A stretch of DNA of 64,000 nt from Streptomyces guryensis (lineage in GTDB: Bacteria; Actinomycetota; Actinomycetes; Streptomycetales; Streptomycetaceae), in the NCBI RefSeq assembly GCF_021261325.1, contig NZ_JAJSBI010000034.1, positions 1 through 64,000 on the forward strand, in the 5' to 3' direction. The notes under the pieces were generated by a model that made no database searches, was not told where the DNA came from, and saw only the letters and a list, made by a program, of their open reading frames with translations. The translations under genes were made by a program, and so were the position numbers. Shown piece by piece: positions 1 through 8,494 of the stretch (within the stretch, counting starts at the first letter, position 1; each line of letters starts with the position of its first letter).

Positions 1-55
1 GTTCCCGCTTCTCCTGCTCGACGGGCGTATACCCGCCCCGCTGCGCGTACCTCAC
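1..55 (-). mobile_element. Possible 5' end of an IS630-type transposase, cut by window edge
   Basis: Reading leftwards from a GTG at 55, the first 18 codons begin MRYAQRGGYTPVEQEKRE. This resembles the N-terminal segment seen before the winged helix in IS630-family transposases (an MRY-GGG-T pattern). Only the fragment is visible, so neither terminal repeats nor the DDE domain can be checked. It lies about 90 bp from a tRNA-end scar, a common place for insertion sequences. The assignment rests on resemblance from memory over a very short stretch. Confidence 0.22.
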
Positions 56-143
56 GATCCCGTCGTACCGCAGGGATCACGAACCGTCACGACCCCGCAG
101 GCTCTACGAGTTCAACCTGAGTAACTACGCCCAGGGAACCCAA

Positions 144-187
144 GCTTCCCAAGCTGAGAGCGCGAGTTCGATTCTCGTCACCCGCTC
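144..187 (+). other. tRNA-Gly(CCC) 3'-end fragment, attachment-site-like copy A
   Basis: The stretch holds an anticodon loop TTCCCAA (anticodon CCC), the variable region, a T-arm with GTTCGATTC and the 3' acceptor half CACCCGC. It is the 3' part of an actinobacterial tRNA-Gly(CCC). The 5' half (D-arm and 5' acceptor strand GCGGGTG) is missing, so it is not a tRNA gene. Three related copies occur in the window. Unlike the other three, this copy lacks the GCGCCGTC box and the conserved arm upstream. It ends CTC followed by T rather than CTCCA. Confidence 0.6.
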
Positions 188-194
188 TATGATG

Positions 195-221
195 AAACCC
201 CAGGTCAGCGGCCTGGGGTTT
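195..221 (+). terminator. tRNA-type hairpin terminator
   Basis: AAACCCCAGG (195-204) pairs with CCTGGGGTTT (212-221), a perfect 10-bp stem with a 7-nt loop followed by T-rich sequence. It follows the tRNA-Gly 3' fragment at the spacing expected of the original tRNA gene's terminator. Close versions follow copies B and C. Confidence 0.65.
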
Positions 222-223
222 GT

Positions 224-1696
224 TTGTTGTCCAGTCCAATTCGAGGGTGGCGTGCCCTCCCCTTGCCCCCTGCGAAAGGGCCGTCCCGCACAGAGGTGGA
301 GAAGGCCCAGCAGTCCTGGCCGACATCGACCAGCATCCCCCCAGACGGGGACTACCTCGTCACCACAACATGGCGTGCTCTGCTCGACGCCACCACCACA
401 GTCGGCCGCGACATCACCCCGTGGCTGGCTTCCGTACCCCGACTGGCCCGCCGCGAGATCATGGCGCGGCGCTATCCGCTGTCGGCCTACCTGGTTCGCG
501 ACAGCGTGCAGACGGACCAAAAGGCAGAACCGAGGTGGAAGGTCATTCCGAGTGCTGTCTACTCCCACGGGACAGAAAGCTCGACCCGTACGGCGTTCGG
601 CTATCCCATCGGCATGACAATGGCCGAGTGGGCCTGCAGCACACTCATGGGGCTCGGCCCGACGACGCATGCGGAAAGCGCAGCACCGCCCGGAGCCGCT
701 CCGGATTGGGAGAAGACCAGCAGCCTGCCCGATCTGTTCGGGACGCATCCGGCAGATTCCGAAGTCTGGTTGGTCGAGGCGAAGGGAGGCCGCTGGCTAC
801 GAATGCCCTCCCGCCGGAAAGGCGCCAAGCAGTTGGATGTAGGCGCCCTGCTCCCCGTGCCACACCACAAGGTTCTGTGTGGCACGAGCCTCGAAAAACG
901 CCTCTTCATGGTGATCGACGTGGAGAGCGTGAACCATGGCGGCGACAACGGCGGAGCCGGTACTGACGATCAGGCTCAGGACAGCGGCGATGTTCTGCTG
1001 GAGCTCGCGCGTGCCCGCATGATGACGTACTTCACCTTGGCATCGCTGCCGCCGGCTCTGCTGCGAGTCACCCCCGTCGGGAAACCTGAAGCCGGACGGG
1101 CGCTACAGCGCTCGGACCCCCTGCGCCTATTGGAGCGCGACTCTGCCACGGATGATCTGCGCCGCCGCGTCGGTGGATCCGCCGGTGAGGGAACAATCCG
1201 TGACCAGAACGGCCTGGACATGCTGACCAGCAGAATCCCAGGAACGGACCTCGTCCTCGGGATGTCTCGTCGGCTGTACAGCGCGTGCCGCGAACTCGCC
1301 GGACTGGCACGCCGCATCGCGGAAGAAGCTCGCCGGATGCGCCCCGAATACACGCCCTACATAAGCGGATTGCCACAACCACTTGATGTCCGTTCACTAG
1401 AGTCTCCACTTCCCCGGATCGCCGACGATGCAGATCGACAAGTGAGTGACACCCGATACGCACAGCAAGTGGCCGAGGCTCGAAGCCTGGTGCAGCACCT
1501 CAGGACTGAGCGGAGGAGCGGCTACCTGACAGCTGTTCGGCAAGGCTTTACAGAAGGGGACGAGCGGACGTGGGAGCAGCTGATCGACCTCAGCCCTGAG
1601 CCCGCGATCCCCGCCCGGGACGGATACCTGGAGGCCGCAACCACAGACAGGTACCTCGCAGTCGAGGAATCAGCCCTCGATCTGGAAGAGGGGTGA
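224..1696 (+). CDS. Hypothetical protein with a PD-(D/E)XK-like motif
   Basis: About 490 residues from a TTG at 224. In-frame GTG 296 or ATG 461 may be the true start, because the first codons run straight out of the tRNA terminator and no clear ribosome site decides it. No signal peptide or membrane segment is apparent. The segment LPDLFG...VWLVEAKGG places Asp170, Glu185 and Lys187 in the order and spacing of a PD-(D/E)XK nuclease core, and KGAKQL follows. The second half is rich in charged residues and looks helical. It converges on a broken ImmA/IrrE-type regulator. I do not recognise the family; nuclease activity is an inference from one motif. Confidence 0.55.
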   Translation: MLSSPIRGWRALPLPPAKGPSRTEVEKAQQSWPTSTSIPPDGDYLVTTTWRALLDATTTVGRDITPWLASVPRLARREIMARRYPLSAYLVRDSVQTDQKAEPRWKVIPSAVYSHGTESSTRTAFGYPIGMTMAEWACSTLMGLGPTTHAESAAPPGAAPDWEKTSSLPDLFGTHPADSEVWLVEAKGGRWLRMPSRRKGAKQLDVGALLPVPHHKVLCGTSLEKRLFMVIDVESVNHGGDNGGAGTDDQAQDSGDVLLELARARMMTYFTLASLPPALLRVTPVGKPEAGRALQRSDPLRLLERDSATDDLRRRVGGSAGEGTIRDQNGLDMLTSRIPGTDLVLGMSRRLYSACRELAGLARRIAEEARRMRPEYTPYISGLPQPLDVRSLESPLPRIADDADRQVSDTRYAQQVAEARSLVQHLRTERRSGYLTAVRQGFTEGDERTWEQLIDLSPEPAIPARDGYLEAATTDRYLAVEESALDLEEG

Positions 1697-1722
1697 AGCG
1701 TCACCGTCCTGCGGCTGCTGCC

Positions 1723-2415
1723 AAGGCTGGCCTGCGGGCCGTGCGGCATCTGTTCCTCTCCGTGCAGGACGAGGTGGCCGATTTCGTGGGCGGGGTCGAA
1801 GCGCCCGCGTTCCGCGGTCTTCTCGGTGCTCAACAGGATGAACGGGATCCCCCGGTCCCAGAAGGAGGAGGCATCGACCTCAGGGCGGTCCCGGGAGAGG
1901 GAGAAGACGCGCACACCATGCGCCTCCAACAGGTGGACCACGTTCGAAATCGGTGCGTTTCCGAGTCCCCAGTGCGCACGCACCAGGGATTCGGCTTCCT
2001 CCGCCGGGACGTCCGTGCCAGCTGCCTCCCCTGGGTGGGGAATCCGATCCTCGTCCGAACCCAGGCGGCTGAATGAAGTCAGCGACGGGATTTCGGGGAC
2101 GGGCAGGCGGAAGTGCGCCCCGATCCAGTCCTGCAGCGTGTGGGCCAGCCGCCCGGCGCTGAGGGCGATGTCCCGCTGAGAGGCGGTCATCTTGCTCAGG
2201 GCACGGAAGCTGACCGAGTCGGCCGTCAGCTCGGCCACTTCCTCGGCGCTGAAGAAGGAAGGCGGGAATTCCAGTGCTGTCGCAAGCGCCTCCATCGACG
2301 GAGGGCTGGGAGTGGCCCGTCCACTCTCGAAGTCGGACAGCCTGCGTGGCGTCAAGCCGGCCATTTCTCCAATCTGGTCTCGGACGCCAAGGCCGGCAAG
2401 CTCGACGGCATCGCC
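1723..2415 (-). pseudogene. Truncated HTH/ImmA-IrrE-family regulator
   Basis: The translation contains an XRE helix-turn-helix remnant (EMAGLTPRRLSDFESGRATP), a linker, and a gluzincin domain with HEIGHLVLH (HExxH). Complete members continue with a segment carrying the third zinc ligand and a C-terminal region. Here the similarity stops just after HGPQA, near 1723, where the frame enters the antisense of the neighbouring gene. The start of the HTH is also scrambled: a weak segment replaces the usual first helices and no good start is seen. Family role: XRE/ImmA proteins repress mobile-element genes and degrade repressors. This copy is probably dead. It may be a cut-off partner of the facing gene. 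Confidence 0.6.
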
Positions 2416-2607
2416 GTGCCCTGATCCCCGGCTACCGCGAATCCGGTCGTCGGCGGTCCCGGTGATCGCCGGCGACAACCATCACGAAGAACGCACAGGT
2501 CCCACGCACAGCTCACCGCGCCACACGTCCCCGGCGGAGCGCGACTTTACGGTGGCCGAACGGCGTAGCGATGCCGCGGCAAACGGCGGGGCCCAACTTA
2601 CCTGTGC

Positions 2608-4512
2608 ATGACGACGGGTTGGCTCAGGTCCGCACGGCCGGCGATCAGGACTCGGGTCCGGTGGCTGGTCTGGTCCCTGGTGCTGTGCGCCGCGGTGTTC
2701 GCGGTTTCGCTCGCCGCTGCCGCAAACGCCTCGGCCCACGCCGCCCTGCTGTCGACGGACCCCGCCGCGAACGCGATCCTGGCCACTGCGCCCCGGCACA
2801 TCACGCTGACCTTCGGCGAGGGAGTGGGGATCGCCGACGACTCGATCCGGGTCTTCGGCCCGAGCGGCAGCCGTGTGGACGACGGCCACCCAGGGCACGC
2901 CGAAGGCGGCGACGCGACGGTGCGCGTGGCGCTGCGAGGCGGTCTGCCGCACGGGACGTACACGGTGGCGTGGCACGTCGTGTCCGCCGACACCCACCCG
3001 GTGGCCGGCGCGTTCGTCTTCTCCGTCGGCGCTCCGTCCGGGCATGTCACGGCCCCGCAGACCAGGTCGCCGAACGCGAGCGCGGCCGGTGTCCTGTACG
3101 GCCTGGGCCGGTACGCGGACTACACCGGCTACACGGTGCTTGTCGGAACGAGCGCCTTCGTCCTGCTGTGCCGGCCGACCCGGCAGGCGATACGGCCACT
3201 GCGGCGGCTGCTGCTCACCGGCTGGGCGGCGATGGCGCTCTCAACGCTCGCCCTTCTGGTGTTGCGCGGCCCGTACACCGAGGAGCAGGGGCTTGGCCGG
3301 GCGCTGGACATCACGCTGCTCCGGAACACCCTGGACAGCAGGGCCGGCACCTTCGTCCTCATACGGCTGCTGCTCCTGCTGGCGACGGGTCCGTTCCTGC
3401 TCCTCCTGGCCGGGCGCTTCGGCTTCCCGTCCGCCGTCGGCGAGGAGGACGCGAGGAAGGGACGGGCACGTCGGCTCGGCCTGTCCGTCGCCGTCGTGGT
3501 GACGGCCGTCGGCCTGGCGGTCACCTGGTCCCTGGCCGAGCACGCCTCGGTCGGCCTTCAGGTGCCGCTGGCGATCTCCCTCGACGTACTGCACCTCGTG
3601 GCGATGGCGGCGTGGCTGGGCGGCCTCCTGGCCCTGCTGACCGTCCTGTACCGCGTCCCCGCCGATCAACCCGCCGATGCCGAGACGGCGCGGCGCTTCT
3701 CCGTCGTCGCGCTCGTCGCCGTCGTCGCGCTCGTCGCCACCGGCCTCTACCAGTCGTGGCGCCAGGTGGGTTCCTGGGACGCGCTCGTCGCGACCGCCTA
3801 CGGGCGGTGGCTGCTGCTCAAGGTCTACGGCGTGCTGATGATGGTGACGGCCGCCTTCTACTCCCGGCGCTGGACGGCGGGACTGCGTGCGACGGCCCGC
3901 GTCCGGGAGAGCGAGCCCGTGCTGGTCATGGCCGGTCACTCCGACGGCACCCGGCCCGAGCGCATCGGTGACGCCCCGTCCTCGACGGCATCGGTCTCCG
4001 TGGCCTCGGACACGGTCGGCTCCTACCGGCGGGCCCTTCGCCGGACGGCGGGCATGGAGGCGGTCGTCGGCATCCTCGTGCTCGCCGTGACCACCGTGCT
4101 CACCAACACCCAGCCTGCGCGAACGGAGACACCTGGCGCCGCCGCCTCGCAGGCGGGGCCGGTGCACGTCGCCGTCCCCTTCGACACCGGTCAGGCCGAC
4201 GGCACAGGCCGAGGCACGGTCGAGATCACGCTGACCCCGGGCCGTCCGGGAACGAACGCCCTCAAGGCCGTCGTTCTGGGCCCGCACCACACCGCCGCGC
4301 ACGTCCCGGAACTGGACATCGCCTTCGCGCTCCCGGCACGCGGCATCGGCCAACTCAAGACCGTCCTCAAGGAATCCGGGAACGCCTGGGTGGCACAGGG
4401 GCTCCAGCTGCTCGCCCCGGGAACGTGGCAGCTCTCCGTCACCGTACGGACCACCGCCATCGACGAGGTCACCCAGACCAGGACGGTTCGGATCCCCGGA
4501 GAGGGACGGTAA
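2608..4512 (+). CDS. CopC-CopD fusion copper-handling membrane protein (YcnJ-like)
   Basis: 634 residues from ATG 2608. Residues about 15-43 form an export signal ending ASA-H; His44 would be the mature N-terminus, as expected of a copper ligand in CopC domains. The CopC beta-domain runs to about residue 145 and contains DTHPV with His130. Several hydrophobic helices (about 170-500) make the CopD part. The extracytoplasmic C-terminal 150 residues resemble a YtkA/FixH-type beta-domain. Fusions of this type (YcnJ) take part in copper uptake or homeostasis at the membrane. A GTG-started membrane protein follows after 3 nt and a YcnI-type gene comes next, the same partnership as in the ycn locus of Bacillus. 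Confidence 0.85.
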   Translation: MTTGWLRSARPAIRTRVRWLVWSLVLCAAVFAVSLAAAANASAHAALLSTDPAANAILATAPRHITLTFGEGVGIADDSIRVFGPSGSRVDDGHPGHAEGGDATVRVALRGGLPHGTYTVAWHVVSADTHPVAGAFVFSVGAPSGHVTAPQTRSPNASAAGVLYGLGRYADYTGYTVLVGTSAFVLLCRPTRQAIRPLRRLLLTGWAAMALSTLALLVLRGPYTEEQGLGRALDITLLRNTLDSRAGTFVLIRLLLLLATGPFLLLLAGRFGFPSAVGEEDARKGRARRLGLSVAVVVTAVGLAVTWSLAEHASVGLQVPLAISLDVLHLVAMAAWLGGLLALLTVLYRVPADQPADAETARRFSVVALVAVVALVATGLYQSWRQVGSWDALVATAYGRWLLLKVYGVLMMVTAAFYSRRWTAGLRATARVRESEPVLVMAGHSDGTRPERIGDAPSSTASVSVASDTVGSYRRALRRTAGMEAVVGILVLAVTTVLTNTQPARTETPGAAASQAGPVHVAVPFDTGQADGTGRGTVEITLTPGRPGTNALKAVVLGPHHTAAHVPELDIAFALPARGIGQLKTVLKESGNAWVAQGLQLLAPGTWQLSVTVRTTAIDEVTQTRTVRIPGEGR

Positions 4513-4515
4513 GCC

Positions 4516-5220
4516 GTGGCCCACGTCGTCCCGCTCACGGAGCATTCCGGCCGACACAGACCCACAACTCGCCTATTTCCTGTGGCAGTTCACCATCCCG
4601 CGTCGACTGCACTGCGGAGCCTGCGGGCCGCCGTGTTCGCCGCGGTGTGTGTGACTCTCGCGGCGGCCGGACACAGCCTCGCGGGACATCCGACCCCTGC
4701 CTTGTGGGCCGACGGCGTCGGCTTCGCCACGGTCTTCGCCCTGGGCTGCCCGCTCGCGGGCCGCGAGCGGTCGCTGACCGGGATCTGCGCCGCCATGGCC
4801 GTGGTCCAGGCCGGCCTGCACATGTTCTTCGACGCCACGTCCCTTCACACCGGGCCCGGCATGCCGACCACGCCCGGTGTTCCCGGCTCCGTGACGGCAT
4901 CCGTGACGGCATCCGTGATGACGTACCACGGAGCCGACGGACGGGCGATGACGGCGCACGCCGCGGCGGCACTGGTGGCCGCCTGGTGGTTGCGGCGCGG
5001 TGAGGCGGCCGTGTGGTCGCTTCTGCGACAAGTTGCCACACTGGCCCGCGGTTCCGGGCTCCAGTGGCCGGTGACCGTCACCCTCGCCGAGCCGCCGCCC
5101 GACGCGGTCGTCCGGCGGCGTGACGCGCGACAGCGGTGCATGCGGCAGCTCCTGCTGCGGCACGCCGTGACACGCAGGGGACCTCCGGCGAGGGGGCCGG
5201 TCACGGCCCCGCCCCGGTGA
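4516..5220 (+). CDS. Hypothetical multi-pass membrane protein of the copper cluster
   Basis: 234 residues from GTG 4516, only 3 nt after the CopC-CopD stop, so translational coupling is likely. Four hydrophobic segments are visible (around residues 36-55, 69-80, 93-112 and 146-160). The tail is basic, with an RRRDARQR stretch. A short tandem repeat encodes SVTASVTASV in the middle loop. His and Met residues (GLHMFF, MTYHG) are present but form no recognised metal motif. I do not recognise the family. Its position between CopC-CopD and YcnI makes a copper-related membrane role plausible. Confidence 0.7.
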   Translation: MAHVVPLTEHSGRHRPTTRLFPVAVHHPASTALRSLRAAVFAAVCVTLAAAGHSLAGHPTPALWADGVGFATVFALGCPLAGRERSLTGICAAMAVVQAGLHMFFDATSLHTGPGMPTTPGVPGSVTASVTASVMTYHGADGRAMTAHAAAALVAAWWLRRGEAAVWSLLRQVATLARGSGLQWPVTVTLAEPPPDAVVRRRDARQRCMRQLLLRHAVTRRGPPARGPVTAPPR

Positions 5221-5342
5221 GCCGTCCTCGTACGGATCCCCACACAGCCCCCGGCACGAACAGCGGTCCCTCTTCGACCGCTCCACCGGCGCACTTCGCT
5301 GCCCGCCGGACGCTCCCCTACAGACCCTTACGGAGTCTTCGC

Positions 5343-6059
5343 ATGTCTGCGACCCCTCTCGCTTCCACTCCCCTGCGCGGGTTGCGGCGCCTGGCCGTGG
5401 TCGGCGCCCTGGCCACCGCCGGTGTGCTGGCCGGCGCCGGTGCGGCGTTCGCGCACGTCACCGTCCACCCCGACAGCTACCCGCAGGGTGCCTCCGACGG
5501 CACGCTGACCTTCCGGGTGCCCAATGAGGAGGACAACGCCCGCACCACCAAGGTCGACATCGTCTTCCCCGCCGACCACCCGATCCCCTCTGTCCTGGTC
5601 AGCCCGGTCGCGGGCTGGACGGCCCAGGTGAAGAACACCCACCTCAAGACGCCGATCAAGACCGACGACGGCGACATCACCAGCGCCGTCTCCGAGATCG
5701 TCTGGACCGGCGGCGGGATCGCCCCCGGCAACTACCAGGACTTCACCGTCGCCTTCGGCCAACTGCCCAGCGGCACCGACCAGTTGGCCTTCAAGGCCCT
5801 CCAGACCTACTCCGACGGCAAAATCGTCCGCTGGATCGAGCAGCAACAGTCCGGCCAGCCGGAACCGGACAACCCCGCCCCGACACTGAAACTCACGCCC
5901 GCTGCCGCCTCTGGAGTATCGGACGGCGCCTCGACCACGACGGCGAAGGCCAGCGACTCCACCGCTCGCACGCTCGGCATCGCCGGCCTCGCCGTCGGCG
6001 TACTGAGCCTGATCACGGGCGGCCTCGGCCTGGCCCGAGCCCGCGCCGCCCGCCGGTAG
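5343..6059 (+). CDS. YcnI-family (DUF1775) secreted copper-associated protein
   Basis: 238 residues from ATG 5343. The signal peptide ends AFA-HVTVHP, leaving His at the mature N-terminus as is typical of YcnI, where it helps bind copper. The DUF1775 domain covers roughly residues 37-180 with its conserved beta-sandwich segments (GTLTFRVPNE, WTGGGIAPGNYQDF). A Thr/Ser/Ala-rich linker precedes one C-terminal helix (about 210-230) and a basic RARAARR end, so the protein is probably anchored outside the membrane. It is the last gene of the copper cluster; a strong hairpin follows 18 bp later. Confidence 0.88.
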   Translation: MSATPLASTPLRGLRRLAVVGALATAGVLAGAGAAFAHVTVHPDSYPQGASDGTLTFRVPNEEDNARTTKVDIVFPADHPIPSVLVSPVAGWTAQVKNTHLKTPIKTDDGDITSAVSEIVWTGGGIAPGNYQDFTVAFGQLPSGTDQLAFKALQTYSDGKIVRWIEQQQSGQPEPDNPAPTLKLTPAAASGVSDGASTTTAKASDSTARTLGIAGLAVGVLSLITGGLGLARARAARR

Positions 6060-6076
6060 CCGCACCTGACGCCTGA

Positions 6077-6104
6077 GCCCCGGCCGAAATCACCCGGCCG
6101 GGGC
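6077..6104 (+). terminator. Rho-independent-type hairpin after the YcnI gene
   Basis: GCCCCGGCC (6077-6085) pairs with GGCCGGGGC (6096-6104) around a 10-nt loop. It probably ends the copper-cluster transcript. Confidence 0.65.
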
Positions 6105-6125
6105 CCGACGTTGGCGTACGGCCGC

Positions 6126-6379
6126 TCAAGACGGCTCTTCCTGCTCCGCGAGGACCTTGATCGCGTCGAGGCGGCGGTCCCACTGGGCGGCGAGGGCAAC
6201 CAGTCAGCGGGTCGTGCGCTCCAGGGGCTTCAGGTGGTGACGGGGAGAGCCGCGGCGAGCGAGGTGGATGTCGCGCCGCCTTCACCGACGAGGGTGCTGA
6301 GGATCTGCCGGCGGATCGGGTCGGCCAGCGCCAGCAGGACGCCCTCGGGGGCCTGTTCGCCGTCGTGCGTGCCGGTCAT
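6126..6379 (-). pseudogene. ArsR-type regulator pseudogene with recognition helix deleted
   Basis: From ATG 6379 the frame reads MTGTHDGEQAPEGVLLALAD and on through an ADPIRRQIL segment typical of ArsR-family winged helices, then stops just after LPVT. In a second frame the C-terminal part continues as KPLERTTR-stop-LVALAAQWDRRLDA, ending at 6126. The DNA-recognition helix and wing are missing between the two parts, and one codon (probably Trp) has become TGA. At least one deletion and one nonsense change inactivate the gene. Family role: small winged-helix repressors, often controlling an adjacent SRPBCC protein, which is not present here. Confidence 0.65.
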
Positions 6380-6783
6380 GCCTCGGTGTGCTCACACTCT
6401 GCGCGCAGCAGGTCGAGCTTACCGGGCCAGTTCAGGCTGTTCGCGCGATGGCAGTCGGCCGGCTCGTCGACTGGCAGTCCGAGGCACGCGAAGCCGGTCT
6501 CGGTAATCGTGAGCCGGGCGCCTGCCGTGTTCTCGCCTCCCTGACGCCCAATCAGCCGAATCCTAGAGATGAGTGATTCCTCGGATTCAGAGGCCGCACC
6601 AGCCTGCCCCCGGCAGAGATCAAAGTCAGCATCACCCCTGAGGCTTTCTGTGATCTTCATAGCCGGGCACAGGCAACCAGCCATACGCTCTCGCAACGGC
6701 TTCCCAAAGTCGACCTGAGCACCGACAAACCCCACGCAGAAAGTGGGCCACGTCAGCGCGACACCCGCCCGTCGTCGAGCGTT

Positions 6784-6820
6784 GTGCCCATAGCGCGCCC
6801 ACAAGAGCGGACAACCACGG
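6784..6820 (+). repeat. Conserved arm upstream of tRNA-end copy B
   Basis: Begins GTGCCCATAGCGCGCCCAC and continues through a CAACCACGG block. The same arm occurs at 15106-15154 and, inverted, at 36454-36503. Each lies 75-80 bp from the tRNA-Gly core. Constant spacing suggests an attachment-site arm or the end of an integrase-linked segment. Confidence 0.6.
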
Positions 6821-6898
6821 TGCCGTCAAGCCCCCACACCAGCAGCGACTCAGCGGATCAGTGCAGGTCAGAGCGCATAGGGCTCCCCAAGCGCCGTC

Positions 6899-6944
6899 GC
6901 TTCCCAAGCTGGGAGCGCGAGTTCGATTCTCGTCACCCGCTCCA
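6899..6944 (+). other. tRNA-Gly(CCC) 3'-end fragment, attachment-site-like copy B
   Basis: Contains the same CCC anticodon loop, T-arm and CACCCGCTCCA 3' end as copy A, here with the full CCA. It is preceded by GCGCCGTC (6891-6898), a box shared with copies C and D that is not tRNA sequence. The structure fits the element-side junction left when an integrative element recombines into a tRNA gene. A terminator follows, then a truncated sigma-factor gene. Confidence 0.65.
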
Positions 6945-6949
6945 TGATG

Positions 6950-6976
6950 AAACCCCAGGTCAGTGGCCCGGGGTTT
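6950..6976 (+). terminator. tRNA-type hairpin terminator after copy B
   Basis: AAACCCCAGG (6950-6959) pairs with CCCGGGGTTT (6967-6976) with one mismatch. It is the equivalent of the hairpin at 195-221. Confidence 0.55.
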
Positions 6977-6983
6977 GTTCGGT

Positions 6984-7143
6984 GAGGGACGCGAAGCGCC
7001 TTGGCGAACGCCGACTGCACAACATCCTCGGCGCCGAGGACGGGCTCAGGCACTCCTTCCTCAACCAGCAGTCGACGCGCGAGCCTGGTCATCTCGGCCT
7101 GATGGTCTCGGTACACGGCGTCATAGGTCACTGCGGATCGCAC
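6984..7143 (-). pseudogene. N-terminal fragment of an ECF sigma factor
   Basis: From GTG 7143 the frame encodes about 52 residues with sigma-70 region 2 character: YRDHQAEMTRLARRLL, then a short linker and AEDVVQSAFAKALR, the D-D/E-V-Q core helix of region 2. Similarity ends at the tRNA terminator, so region 4 is gone. The gene seems to have been cut where the tRNA-end structure was joined. A fragment this short should not bind core polymerase productively. Confidence 0.55.
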
Positions 7144-7386
7144 TGACGACTTAGGGCATGCAGAGAATTAACTTGCTGCTTCTGGTACTTGACGTCCCAG
7201 GTCAGCGCGACGCACGCCCACATGTTGTTCTCCTGCATGCCCTTAGGACTGGGATCAGAATGAGGTGCTCGCCGCTCGCAATGACGGGATGTCAGTTCTC
7301 GTTGCGGGGCAGGGCGGATGCGGCAGAAACGCGGGGTGGGGCAAGCCGAGGCTGGTCGAGGGCGGACTCAGGAAACTGCCCGGGCG

Positions 7387-7490
7387 CTACGGCGCGTGCG
7401 GCTTGCTCGGCGGTTCCCAGCCGTGGGTGAGGATGTCGAACATCGCCTCGACGGCGGCCCGGCGGTCCTGCGTGGACGCTGTTTCATTAG
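7387..7490 (-). pseudogene. Possible C-terminal remnant of a TetR-type regulator
   Basis: A reading frame ending TAG at 7387 gives the tail DRRAAVEAMFDILTHGWEPP, which resembles the last helix of some TetR-family regulators. No HTH is found upstream. The assignment rests on about 25 residues. Confidence 0.28.
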
Positions 7491-7580
7491 GGAGCCGCTG
7501 CCGCGTTTTACGAGTGCTCCTGCACCCCCGGACTGGGCACGCAGAGGGCACGCGCCGCTTGGGAGGGCGCCCCGATCACG

Positions 7581-7632
7581 TCGCAGCATGGCGCTGACCT
7601 GCACTTTCGCGTAGATGAGCCGGAGGCGAGCC
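7581..7632 (+). repeat. Short dispersed repeat, copy 1
   Basis: About 50 bp containing GCTGACCTGC and GATGAGCCGGAGGCGAG. A similar copy in the same orientation lies at 39714-39763. No gene frame is supported across it. Sequence between 7144 and 7833 otherwise shows only the TetR-like tail. Confidence 0.4.
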
Positions 7633-7833
7633 CTCAGCCCGCTGTTCTCGGGCAAGGGCGACATCCGTCCTGCCCGTGCTGCGTCGTGGACGGCACACAA
7701 GTCCCGCGTGGGAGCGGGCACTTGACCGCCGGTTGTCGTGCGTCAGAGCGGGAGGTCGTACGCCCGCACGTGTCGTCTGCGCCTGTCGGACTTCGCCACC
7801 GGATCGGCCGTCCCGGCACCGGACCGGCCGTCG

Positions 7834-8319
7834 TCACATCTCCGGCGCCACCCGGCCGGTGCCGGTGTCGATGAGGATCTGTGCGGCCTCGGTGATGTTG
7901 TCGGTGCGTACCGCTTCGGCCATCGCGGCGCGTGCCGCCTCGGGCGTCGCGTGCGGCGGGACAACGAGGAGAGAGAAGTGGTCCTGGTCGCCCCTGGTGA
8001 CCAGGACGGTGTCGTCGCCGACCGGGAAGGAGTCGATGTGGACGACGCGGTCGTCGACGATCAGCCGCGTCGGCAGTTGCTCCCAGGCGGTGGCGTCCAG
8101 GCCGATGCGGGTGACCGGCCCGAGATACTCGGTCAGTGCGGCGATCAGGGCGGGCAGCTCGGCTGCTATGTCACGGGACCGCGGCCACCATGCCCCGTCC
8201 AGAACACCCTGCCGTTCATGCGTCGTCTCCAGCCGTACGACGGCCGTCCCGGGCTTCGCCACCTGGTGGAGCGTGTCCGGCAGGAGCCTGGTCACACGCG
8301 GGGAGTCGGAGTCGGGCAT
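7834..8319 (-). CDS. DUF5994 family protein (copy 1)
   Basis: 161 residues. ATG 8319 is chosen because AGGTGAG lies about 6 nt upstream on the coding strand. The conserved DUF5994 features are LDGAWWPRSRD (about residue 42), a central T-RIGLDATAW segment, and LLVVPPH near residue 125, followed by an Ala-rich C-terminal helix. It is a soluble, small protein with no signal peptide. The family is nearly confined to Streptomyces and relatives and has no established function. Four more copies follow within 5.6 kb. Confidence 0.85.
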   Translation of the reverse strand: MPDSDSPRVTRLLPDTLHQVAKPGTAVVRLETTHERQGVLDGAWWPRSRDIAAELPALIAALTEYLGPVTRIGLDATAWEQLPTRLIVDDRVVHIDSFPVGDDTVLVTRGDQDHFSLLVVPPHATPEAARAAMAEAVRTDNITEAAQILIDTGTGRVAPEM

Positions 8320-8494
8320 CACACTCACCTGTCTGTCCGCCGGCGGAAACGCGGAGTGGATTTCTCGTTTCACGGTACTGCGCGGCTCACTGCGGCCGCG
8401 AAGGCCGCTGGTCACGGGCGTGAGCCGCGAGACGCGCCGGAGTAGAGTCGAAGATCCGGTCCGCGCATCCGTGCCCAGATGACCCGAGGTCGCC

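Noticed and set aside
4870..4925. Short tandem repeat TCCGTGACGGCA-type in the copper-cluster membrane protein as a phase-variation locus
   Set aside because: The unit is a multiple of three, so copy changes would only lengthen SVTA repeats and not switch the frame.
6380..6804. A minus-strand open frame of about 140 codons overlapping the ArsR pseudogene start
   Set aside because: It spans a low-GC patch and the tRNA-arm repeat, its translation matches no family I know, and no ribosome site supports a start. Most likely chance open sequence in scrambled DNA.
7500..7833. CRISPR array or other regular spaced repeats in the non-coding stretches
   Set aside because: No evenly spaced direct repeats were seen here or elsewhere in the window; the only tandem repeats are the 7-bp and 15-bp arrays reported.
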